Assembly: GCA_035654775.1 (NCBI GenBank)
Contig: DASRWB010000010.1
Span: 1 to 9,320 of the forward strand
Direction of reading: 5' to 3'
DNA: 9,320 bases
From: HKST-UBA85 sp035654775
Lineage (GTDB): Bacteria > Bacteroidota > Bacteroidia > Flavobacteriales > Flavobacteriaceae
Within the stretch, counting starts at the first letter, position 1, and each line of letters begins with the position of its first letter. Of the stretch, positions 1 through 6,526 are shown one piece after another. The notes under the pieces are model-generated. The model was given only the letters and a program-made list of their open reading frames with translations. It searched no databases and had not been told where the DNA came from. Made by a program: the position numbers and the translations under genes.

Positions 1-3000
1 GGCAATTCTCCAAACCGGTCGATAAGTTCGGTTTCAAAGCGGTGCAATTCTTCTTCGGTTTTTAAGGTGTTTAGCTGTGTATACAGGTTTAGGCGTTCTG
101 TAATATTGTTTATATAATGGTCAGGAAAAAGAAGTTCAAAATCGGTATCTATGGTTATGTCTTTTACGTAGAGTTTTGTTTTTGAGTCGTCTTGATACAA
201 GGCTTTAAACTCATTTTCTTTGAGTTCTTCAATCGCCTCGTTAAGAATTTTTTGATAGGTATCGAAACCTATTTCATTTATAAAACCACTTTGTTCTCCG
301 CCTAACAAATCTCCTGCACCGCGAATTTCTAAATCTTTCATAGCAATATTAAATCCGCTTCCCAAAGCGGTATGTTGCTCCAACGCTTGAATGCGTTTGC
401 GGGCATCATTGGTCATGGCTGAATATTCCGGTGTAATAAAATAACAAAAGGCTTTTTTATTACTTCGACCCACGCGACCGCGCATTTGATGCAAATCGCT
501 TAAGCCAAAATTGTTGGCGTTGTTGATAAAAATGGTGTTGGCATTGGGCACATCCAGGCCACTTTCTATGATTGTGGTGCTTACCAAGACATCAAACTCA
601 CCATTCATGAAGGCCAGCATCAATTTTTCCAATTTCTTGCCTTCCATTTGGCCGTGCCCAATTCCTATTTTGGCGTCAGGCACCAACCGTTGTATTAAGC
701 CGGCAACTTCTTTGATGTTTTCTATCCGGTTGTGTACAAAAAAGATTTGTCCACCACGTTGAATTTCATAAGAAATCGCATCGCGAATGGTTTCTTCATT
801 AAAACGGATTACACGGCTTTCAATAGGATATCTGTTGGGTGGTGGTGTATTTATCACAGATAAATCTCGGGCAGCCATTAGACTGAATTGTAAGGTTCGC
901 GGTATTGGTGTAGCTGTAAGGGTTAAAACATCTACGTTTTCTTTAAGGGTTTTAAGTTTGTCTTTTACGGCAACGCCGAATTTTTGTTCTTCGTCTACAA
1001 TTAACAAGCCCAAATCTTTAAATATAACCGATTTGTTTATCAATTGATGTGTACCGATAATAATATCCAAACTCCCTTTTTCTAAAGCGTCTAAGGTTTC
1101 TTTACGTTGTTTTGCCGTTCGAAACCGGTTTAAGTAGCTTATAGTAACCGGAAAGTCTTTTAAGCGCTCGCTGAAGGTTCTGTAATGCTGATAGGCTAAT
1201 ATGGTGGTTGGGACCAAAACAGCAACTTGTTTACCGTTGTCAACAGCTTTAAATGCGGCGCGAATGGCTACTTCGGTTTTCCCAAAGCCTACATCGCCAC
1301 AAACCAGTCTGTCCATAGGTTGTTCACTTTCCATATCGGCTTTAATGTCGGCGGTTGCTGCAGATTGATCCGGAGTGTCTTCATAAAGGAACGAAGCTTC
1401 AAGTTCAAGCTGCATATAGGTATCGGGCTTGTATTGAAACCCTTTTTTTAGCTTTCTTTTAGCATAAAGTTTTATCAGATTAAAGGCAATTTCCTTGACA
1501 CGGGACTTGGTTTTTTGCTTAAGGGTTTTCCAGGCTTTGCTACCCAATTTGTACACCTTGGGAGCCGTGCCATCCTTGCCGTTGTATTTGGTTATTTTAT
1601 GCAGGGAATGAATGCTGAGGTAAAGAATGTCGCGTTCGCCATATATGAGTTTTATAGCTTCTTGTTTTTTTCCTTCGACCTCTATTTTTTGAAGTCCGCC
1701 AAATTTTCCTATTCCGTGATCTATATGGGTTACATAATCGCCTATTTCCAGCTGAGTCAGCTCCTTAAGGGTAATGGCTTGCTTTTTAGCATAGCCATTT
1801 TTAAGATGAAATTTGTGATAGCGCTCAAAAATTTGATGGTCTGTATAACAAACCAACTTGTTGTCGTGGTCAACAAATCCTTGGTGTAGTGAAAGCACAA
1901 AGGTTTTGTAGTGTACTTCTTGTTCTACATCGTTAAAAATATCCTCAAAGCGTTTGGCCTGTTGTTCACTGACACAGGCAATATAGTTTACATACCCTTT
2001 TTCAAAATTATCACTCAGGTTATTGATGAGTAAATCAAAGTTTTTATTGAAACTAGGTTGTGGTGAGGTATTAAAATTAATACGGTTTTCTTTTGAAAAG
2101 GAAGAAGTGGTTCCAAATTCAACCAAATTAAAATCCAGCAATTGATTTTTCAATAGGTTGACATTACAAAACAATTCCTCCGGAGTTGCGTGTTTTAAGT
2201 CTTTGGAAAGGGTTTCAAAGGCTTCTTCTGCTTTCAGGAACAAACTATCCAATTTTGAAAACAAAAGCTCTGCATTATTGAGAAAAATAACAGTTTTGGA
2301 TTGAATGTACTTGAGGAAGCTCTCTCTATTTTCTTCCAGAAACTTATTCTCAACGTTGGGGATAATACTGATTTTCTTGAGTTGCTTTGTAGAGAGTTGG
2401 GTTTCCACATCAAAAGTGCGAATACTATCTACCTCATTGCCAAAAAACTCAATACGGTAAGGCTCGTCATGAGAAAAGGAGAACACATCCACAATGCCAC
2501 CACGTACCGAGAATTCCCCGGGTTCAGTCACAAAATCAACGCGTTTAAAACGGTATTCAAATAAAACTTCGTTTATAAAATCAATAGACAGATCATCACC
2601 AGTTGAGACCTTAAGGGTATTGCGCTCCAATTCCCTTCGGGTTACCACTTGCTCAAACAGCGCCTCGGGATAGGTCACAATAACGGCAGGTTTTTTTTTG
2701 GAGTTAATACGGTTTAAGACCTCGGCACGCAACAGTACATTGGCATTGTCGGTTTCTTCAATTTGATAGGGCCTGCGATAGCTTCCGGGATAGAATAACA
2801 CATGTTTGGGGTCTAGTAGCTGTTCGAAATCGTTGAGGTAATAGGCAGCTTCTTCCTTATCGTTACAGATTATCAAAAAGGGTTTTTCACCGGTTTTAAA
2901 AACAGAAGCAACCACAAAAGAAAACGAGGATCCTACAAGACCTTTTAAATGTGTTCTTTCTTGGGTTTGGGCAATGGCAGTTTTCAGATTTTGCACTTGC

Positions 3001-3041
3001 AAAGTCTGTTCAAAAGCTTGCGTGATTAGGATTTTGCTCAC
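1..3041 (-). CDS. mfd: Transcription-repair coupling factor Mfd (3' end cut by window edge)
   Basis: Mfd is an ATP-driven DNA translocase that removes stalled RNA polymerase from template lesions and recruits UvrA for nucleotide excision repair. The frame is open from a GTG at 3039-3041 to the window edge: 1013 full codons without a stop. In order I see a UvrB-like N-terminal module with SVRGGIVDVF near residue 175, an RNA-polymerase-interacting region beginning with YVTHIDHGIGKFGGL near residue 435, Walker A GDVGFGKT at 582-589, the helicase DEEQ box at 683-686, and GRVGR at 855-859 in the second RecA-like lobe. The last readable residues, DRFGEL, fall in the C-terminal D7 domain. Family members run to roughly 1,100-1,150 residues, so about 100-130 are missing. 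The GTG start is chosen because the protein then begins MSKILITQAF and lies just downstream of a good -7 element; no Shine-Dalgarno is visible. The gene is transcribed divergently from the TerB-like gene. The identification is very secure. Confidence 0.97.
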   Translation of the reverse strand, partial: MSKILITQAFEQTLQVQNLKTAIAQTQERTHLKGLVGSSFSFVVASVFKTGEKPFLIICNDKEEAAYYLNDFEQLLDPKHVLFYPGSYRRPYQIEETDNANVLLRAEVLNRINSKKKPAVIVTYPEALFEQVVTRRELERNTLKVSTGDDLSIDFINEVLFEYRFKRVDFVTEPGEFSVRGGIVDVFSFSHDEPYRIEFFGNEVDSIRTFDVETQLSTKQLKKISIIPNVENKFLEENRESFLKYIQSKTVIFLNNAELLFSKLDSLFLKAEEAFETLSKDLKHATPEELFCNVNLLKNQLLDFNLVEFGTTSSFSKENRINFNTSPQPSFNKNFDLLINNLSDNFEKGYVNYIACVSEQQAKRFEDIFNDVEQEVHYKTFVLSLHQGFVDHDNKLVCYTDHQIFERYHKFHLKNGYAKKQAITLKELTQLEIGDYVTHIDHGIGKFGGLQKIEVEGKKQEAIKLIYGERDILYLSIHSLHKITKYNGKDGTAPKVYKLGSKAWKTLKQKTKSRVKEIAFNLIKLYAKRKLKKGFQYKPDTYMQLELEASFLYEDTPDQSAATADIKADMESEQPMDRLVCGDVGFGKTEVAIRAAFKAVDNGKQVAVLVPTTILAYQHYRTFSERLKDFPVTISYLNRFRTAKQRKETLDALEKGSLDIIIGTHQLINKSVIFKDLGLLIVDEEQKFGVAVKDKLKTLKENVDVLTLTATPIPRTLQFSLMAARDLSVINTPPPNRYPIESRVIRFNEETIRDAISYEIQRGGQIFFVHNRIENIKEVAGLIQRLVPDAKIGIGHGQMEGKKLEKLMLAFMNGEFDVLVSTTIIESGLDVPNANTIFINNANNFGLSDLHQMRGRVGRSNKKAFCYFITPEYSAMTNDARKRIQALEQHTALGSGFNIAMKDLEIRGAGDLLGGEQSGFINEIGFDTYQKILNEAIEELKENEFKALYQDDSKTKLYVKDITIDTDFELLFPDHYINNITERLNLYTQLNTLKTEEELHRFETELIDRFGEL

Positions 3042-3056
3042 GTAAAAATATTTGTG

Positions 3057-3083
3057 CAAAGATAATGAGTTTAAAAAAAACAA
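3057..3083 (-). promoter_or_regulatory. Putative mfd promoter (Bacteroidota type)
   Basis: Read on the minus strand, 3064-3057 is TATCTTTG, an exact match to the Bacteroidota -7 consensus TAnnTTTG. A TTTG ending at 3081 lies 16 nt upstream and could be the -33 element, slightly closer than the usual spacing. The start of transcription would fall roughly 10 nt before the mfd GTG, giving a very short leader. The element match is seen directly; promoter activity is inferred. Confidence 0.55.
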
Positions 3084-3119
3084 ACCCTTTTTCATTACAA
3101 TTAAAAGAGGAACTTTGTC

Positions 3120-3127
3120 TATATTTG
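3120..3127 (+). promoter_or_regulatory. Putative promoter -7 element of the TerB-like gene
   Basis: TATATTTG matches TAnnTTTG exactly and lies 24 nt before the ATG at 3152, giving a leader of about 20 nt. No TTG is found at the expected -33 distance. Its position inside the longest open frame (which begins at 3065) supports the downstream start codon for this gene. Confidence 0.5.
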
Positions 3128-3151
3128 CAACACTTTAAAAAGCAAAAAAAT

Positions 3152-3583
3152 ATGTCAATTTCAGATTTATTTGATAGCGGATTTAGAAAGCGAAATGAAG
3201 ATCATTTTGCGGCTATTGTTCGAGTAGCTATGGACGATGGTATTATTTCTGCGGAAGAAAAAGAGTTTTTGGATAGATTGGCTCGAAATTTAGAAATTTC
3301 AGATGCCGACTATAAGAAAATTCTAAAAAACTACCAGTCGCATCCTATCAATCCGCCAACGGCCTATAATCGGCGGTTAGAACGTTTGTACGACTTGGCG
3401 CGTATGGTGCACGTGGACCATATAAAAGGCGATCATGAAGAAATTTTATTGCGAAAAATTGGCATTGGTTTAGGGTTTTCTCCCGAAAATGTAAAATACA
3501 TAGTAGACAAAGCTTTAACATTGGTGGCTCAAGGAGTCGATTTAGATACCTTTACTGAAGAAATTAAATTAATGAACAGATAG
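3152..3583 (+). CDS. TerB-like (tellurite resistance protein B family) protein
   Basis: This encodes a 143-residue, mostly helical protein of the TerB-like family common in Bacteroidota. There is no signal peptide or membrane segment, so it is probably cytoplasmic. The recognisable part is an EF-hand-like acidic helical repeat: AAIVRVAMDDGIISAEEKEFLDRLA (given here as AAIVRVAMDDG, then ISAEEKEFLDRLA, residues about 19-44), then NPPTAYNRRLERLYDLARM in the middle and LLRKIGIGLGF near residue 105. The second half repeats the acidic-helix pattern (VDHIKGDHEE). The frame is open back to 3065. I choose ATG 3152 because homologues as I know them begin near MSISDL, a -7 element sits at 3120-3127, and a start at 3065 would lie almost on the divergent mfd promoter. 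TerB proteins bind metal in the tellurite operon, but this stand-alone form has no established function; tellurite resistance should not be assumed. The gene ends before a shared terminator with fbp. Confidence 0.85.
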   Translation: MSISDLFDSGFRKRNEDHFAAIVRVAMDDGIISAEEKEFLDRLARNLEISDADYKKILKNYQSHPINPPTAYNRRLERLYDLARMVHVDHIKGDHEEILLRKIGIGLGFSPENVKYIVDKALTLVAQGVDLDTFTEEIKLMNR

Positions 3584-3601
3584 GGATTAGTTCATATTTT
3601 C

Positions 3602-3636
3602 AAAAAAGCGAGTGAGTAAATACACTCGCTTTTTTT
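3602..3636. terminator. Bidirectional intrinsic terminator between the TerB-like gene and fbp
   Basis: The stem arm AGCGAGTG (3607-3614) pairs perfectly with CACTCGCT (3623-3630) around an 8-nt loop. It is preceded by five further A residues and followed by six T residues, so the RNA from either strand forms a GC-containing hairpin followed by a U tract. The T tract overlaps the fbp stop codon (3635-3637 on the minus strand), so fbp is terminated immediately after its coding sequence. Confidence 0.85.
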
Positions 3637-4639
3637 ATACATTTCGCATAAATTCCTCGGCTTTTTCTACCATAGGGTTACTGCCACAAATAAAAGGAAC
3701 ACGCTGATGCAAGGCTGTGGGTTGAATATCTAAAATACGGGTAAAACCATCACTAGCTTTTCCGCCGGCTTGTTCAGCCAGAAAAGCCATAGGATTGCAT
3801 TCATAAAGTAAACGTAATTTACCGTTTGGGTTTTTGGAAGTTTCAGGATAAATATAAATACCTCCTTTTATCATGTTGCGGTGAAAATCAGACACCAAAG
3901 ATCCAATATAACGGCTGGTATACGGTCTGTCGCCTTCTTCCATCTGGCAGTATTTAATGTAGTTTTTTATGCCTTGAGGAAAGTGAATGTAGTTGCCTTC
4001 ATTAACGGAATATATTTTACCATTTTCCGGATACCTCATGTTGGGATGTGACAAGTAAAAGGTGCCAATGGCCGGATTTAGTGTAAACCCGTTTACGCCG
4101 TGTCCGGTAGTGTAAACCAACATAGTAGAAGTTCCGTAAACCACATAACCGGCGGCTACTTGTTTGTTTCCTTCTTGTAAAAAATCTTCAAGTTGCACTG
4201 GTGTACCCACAGGGGTTACGCGTCTGTAAATGGAAAAAATAGTGCCTACGGAAACATTCACATCAATATTTGAGGAACCATCTAAAGGGTCAATCAAAAC
4301 CACATATTTATTTTGATGATTTTCGTCCTGACTGTTGACGGCAATAAAAGTATCTTCTTCTTCACTGGCAATTCCACAAACAATATTGCGGTTTTTAAGG
4401 GTTTGAATAAACTTGGTGTTGGCATAAACATCTAATTTTTGTTGGTCTTCTCCCTGAATATTGGTTTCTCCGGCATTGCCAATGATGTCTACCAATCCGG
4501 CTTTGTTAACCTCATGGTTTACTACTTTGGCGGCAAGACGAATAGAGTTTATCAACCGTGAAAGCTCACCGGAAGTATATTTAAAAGCAGCTTGATTTTC
4601 AATAATAAATTCACCTAAAGTTTGGTTTCTTTGAAGCAT
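3635..4639 (-). CDS. fbp: Class I fructose-1,6-bisphosphatase
   Basis: This enzyme hydrolyses fructose 1,6-bisphosphate to fructose 6-phosphate and phosphate, the committed step of gluconeogenesis, in the cytoplasm with Mg2+. The 334-residue length is normal for class I. Visible motifs are GETNIQGEDQQKLD (57-70), the acidic metal site ASEEE (91-95), the metal-binding signature DPLDGSSN (117-124), YIGSLVSDFHRN (244-255) in the substrate region, and KLRLLYECNPMAF (274-286) with the metal-ligand glutamate E280. All catalytic residues I can place are present. The ATG at 4637-4639 is preceded by AAGGAC at good spacing, one of the few Shine-Dalgarno-like sites here. It is transcribed divergently from the GNAT/aspartate kinase cluster and convergently with the TerB-like gene, so it is probably monocistronic. 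The identification is very secure. Confidence 0.97.
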   Translation of the reverse strand: MLQRNQTLGEFIIENQAAFKYTSGELSRLINSIRLAAKVVNHEVNKAGLVDIIGNAGETNIQGEDQQKLDVYANTKFIQTLKNRNIVCGIASEEEDTFIAVNSQDENHQNKYVVLIDPLDGSSNIDVNVSVGTIFSIYRRVTPVGTPVQLEDFLQEGNKQVAAGYVVYGTSTMLVYTTGHGVNGFTLNPAIGTFYLSHPNMRYPENGKIYSVNEGNYIHFPQGIKNYIKYCQMEEGDRPYTSRYIGSLVSDFHRNMIKGGIYIYPETSKNPNGKLRLLYECNPMAFLAEQAGGKASDGFTRILDIQPTALHQRVPFICGSNPMVEKAEEFMRNV

Positions 4640-4667
4640 AGAAGTCCTTTTTTGTGGTACAAATATC
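4640..4667 (-). promoter_or_regulatory. fbp leader: Shine-Dalgarno-like site and imperfect -7 element
   Basis: On the minus strand GATATTTG (4667-4660) differs from TAnnTTTG only at its first base. It is followed by AAGGAC about 6-7 nt before the fbp ATG. The expected -33 zone falls inside the palindrome at 4688-4701 and contains no TTG. Promoter use is inferred. Confidence 0.35.
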
Positions 4668-4687
4668 GCACTTTTTTTAACGTACGA

Positions 4688-4701
4688 TAACGATTTCGTT
4701 A
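4688..4701. promoter_or_regulatory. 14-bp palindrome, possible operator between fbp and the GNAT gene
   Basis: TAACGATTTCGTTA is a perfect inverted repeat (TAACGA, TT spacer, TCGTTA). It lies where the -33 element of fbp would sit and about 33 bp upstream of the GNAT -7 element. A second copy of the half-site core, TTAACG, occurs at 4678-4683. There is no T tract and the stem is short and AT-rich, so it is unlikely to be a terminator. A binding site for a dimeric regulator is the most natural reading, but no regulator is identified. Confidence 0.3.
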
Positions 4702-4733
4702 ATTTATATAGGGAATAACTAATCGCTTTAAAC

Positions 4734-4741
4734 TATATTTG
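4734..4741 (+). promoter_or_regulatory. Putative -7 element for the GNAT-aspartate kinase cluster
   Basis: TATATTTG is an exact TAnnTTTG match 16 nt before the GNAT ATG, giving a leader of roughly 10 nt. No TTG is seen at the -33 distance. It is identical to the element before the TerB-like gene. Confidence 0.5.
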
Positions 4742-4757
4742 ATACTAAATTTCAAGT

Positions 4758-5234
4758 ATGGATTTTTTAATTCGAAAAGCGACTGTACAAGATATGCCTG
4801 AGGTTCTTGAGCTTATTAAAGAATTGGCCGTTTTTGAGAAAGAACCTGATGCGGTACAAATAACGACAGAGACTTTAAAAGAAGAAGGTTTTGGCAAAAC
4901 ACCCATGTTTACTTGCTTTGTTGCCGAAAGTCATGCTACACTTGTAGGAATGGCATTAGTATACCCTCGATTTTCAACCTGGAAAGGAAAAGCCTTGCAT
5001 CTGGAAGATCTTATTGTAAGCCAGCCGTATAGAGGAAAAGGCGTTGGGTTAGCCTTATATAAAGAAGTGATGCGCTATGCAAAACAAAACCAAATGAATC
5101 GGGTACAATGGGAAGTGTTAAACTGGAATACACCGGCTATTGATTTTTATGAAAATACCGGTGCAAAAGTGCTAAAAGATTGGCACGTGGTACATATACA
5201 CAGCGATGAAATTTCAAAATTAGCAACCGGATAG
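4758..5234 (+). CDS. GNAT N-acetyltransferase, SSAT-like (diamine/thialysine type)
   Basis: This is a 158-residue single-domain GNAT enzyme that transfers acetyl from acetyl-CoA to an amine. The N-terminus FLIRKATVQDMPEVLELI is a standard GNAT first strand and helix. The acetyl-CoA pyrophosphate loop is YRGKGVG (91-97), preceded by the strand LHLEDLIV (80-87). The C-terminal part, EVLNWNTPAIDFYENTGAKV (119-138), has the N-x-AIxFYxxxGA pattern of spermidine/spermine N1-acetyltransferases. E83 and Y131 appear to match the active-site glutamate and tyrosine of SSAT. The substrate may be a polyamine, another diamine or a lysine analogue; sequence alone does not decide. No Shine-Dalgarno is evident. 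Its stop is followed after 1 bp by the aspartate kinase ATG, so the two are cotranscribed and probably translationally coupled. The fold is certain and the subfamily likely. Confidence 0.9.
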   Translation: MDFLIRKATVQDMPEVLELIKELAVFEKEPDAVQITTETLKEEGFGKTPMFTCFVAESHATLVGMALVYPRFSTWKGKALHLEDLIVSQPYRGKGVGLALYKEVMRYAKQNQMNRVQWEVLNWNTPAIDFYENTGAKVLKDWHVVHIHSDEISKLATG

Positions 5235-5235
5235 T

Positions 5236-6486
5236 ATGAAAGTTTTCAAGTTTGGCGGCGCTTCGGTTAAAGATGCAAACGGAGTTAAGAATTTAGTGCA
5301 TGTGCTTAAAATCATGGGAATTGATAATACATTGGTGGTAATTTCTGCTATGGGAAAAACCACAAATGCTTTTGAAGTTGTGGTAAAAAACTATTTTCAA
5401 AACAAAAAAGAACTGCAAAGTTCACTTCAAGAGGTAAAAAAATTCCACAACGCCATTTTGTTTGATTTGTTTGAAACCGAAAGACATGCTGTATTTAAAA
5501 AAGTAGACCGTTTATTTAAGGAGGTTTCAGACTTCTTTGACAGAAATAAATCACCCGATTACAATTTTGTTTACGACCAAGTAGTGAGTTATGGCGAGTT
5601 ACTCTCCACCACTATAGTAGGGGATTATCTAAACGATACCGGAATCAGCACAAGTGTAATAGATGCTCGTGAATGCATAAAAACAGATACGTATTATAGA
5701 AATGCAAAAGTAAACTGGGAGTTAACGCAACAGGAAATAACAACAAGAATCAACAAAAACACCTTTTACATCACTCAAGGTTTTATAGGGAGTGATGTCA
5801 ATAATTTCACAACAACACTAGGTCGTGAAGGAAGTGACTATACGGCTGCTATTTTTGGCTATTGCCTCAATGCACAAAGTGTTACCATTTGGAAGGATGT
5901 TCCTGGAGTTTTAAATGCCGATCCCCGGTATTTTGAAAACGCACAATTGTTACATCAAATTTCATATCATGAAGCCATAGAACTTGCTTTTTACGGAGCT
6001 TCTGTAATTCACCCCAAAACTCTTCAACCGCTGCAGCGCAAAGAAATTCCACTTTTTGTAAAATCGTTTACTGCACCTGAAAATCAAGGAACTCGCGTTG
6101 GGAAAGGCATGAAAATTCAGCCTAATATTCCGTGTCTTATTGTAAAGAAAAACCAAGTGTTACTTAGTTTATCTTCTCTGGATTTTTCGTATATAGTGGA
6201 AGAAAATATCAGTGAAATTTTCAGGATGCTTCACGAGTACAAAATGAAGGTAGATGTAATTCAAAACTCGGCCATTAGCTTTTCGGTATGCTTTGACAAC
6301 ACTTATAATAACCTGGACAAACTGTTACAGAAGTTAAAAGCAACCTTTCAAGTGACCTGTCACGAAAATGTATCGCTTTACACCATAAGACATTATACAG
6401 ACGCAACCGTAAAGCAAATCGAAAAGGATAAAACCATCTTACTGAAACAAATCGCACAGGAAACCGTTCAAATAATAACTAAGTAA
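5236..6486 (+). CDS. Aspartate kinase (aspartokinase)
   Basis: This enzyme phosphorylates L-aspartate to 4-aspartyl phosphate, the first step toward lysine/diaminopimelate, threonine and methionine. At 416 residues it is a monofunctional kinase with no fused homoserine dehydrogenase. Motifs: KFGGASV (5-11), SAMGKTT (37-43), SYGELLS (118-124), GREGSDYTAA (196-205), WKDVPGVLNADPR (219-231) and YGASVIHPKTL (253-263). The amino-acid kinase domain ends near residue 280. From about 305 one ACT-like unit is recognisable, including EIFRMLHEYKMKVDVIQNSA (327-346). The remaining 60 residues do not look like a complete second ACT unit, so feedback control by lysine or threonine is uncertain. The start ATG is 1 bp after the GNAT stop. 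A 40-bp A-rich gap with no clear terminator leads to the OlsF-like gene. Function is secure; I cannot say which end-product pathway it feeds, so I give no symbol. Confidence 0.95.
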   Translation: MKVFKFGGASVKDANGVKNLVHVLKIMGIDNTLVVISAMGKTTNAFEVVVKNYFQNKKELQSSLQEVKKFHNAILFDLFETERHAVFKKVDRLFKEVSDFFDRNKSPDYNFVYDQVVSYGELLSTTIVGDYLNDTGISTSVIDARECIKTDTYYRNAKVNWELTQQEITTRINKNTFYITQGFIGSDVNNFTTTLGREGSDYTAAIFGYCLNAQSVTIWKDVPGVLNADPRYFENAQLLHQISYHEAIELAFYGASVIHPKTLQPLQRKEIPLFVKSFTAPENQGTRVGKGMKIQPNIPCLIVKKNQVLLSLSSLDFSYIVEENISEIFRMLHEYKMKVDVIQNSAISFSVCFDNTYNNLDKLLQKLKATFQVTCHENVSLYTIRHYTDATVKQIEKDKTILLKQIAQETVQIITK

Positions 6487-6526
6487 ACTTTAGTACCTTT
6501 ACAAATCTTAAAAAAAACGCCAAAAA

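Noticed and set aside
511..2564. Several plus-strand open frames of 74-124 residues opposite mfd
   Set aside because: They are antisense to a continuous, motif-rich mfd frame, show no family resemblance and lack promoter or start signals.
5962..6457. Two minus-strand open frames inside aspartate kinase
   Set aside because: They are shadows of a well-supported gene with no recognisable content.
6494..6501. TACCTTTA as a promoter for the OlsF-like gene
   Set aside because: The last base departs from TAnnTTTG and no -33 element is present; cotranscription with aspartate kinase is at least as likely.
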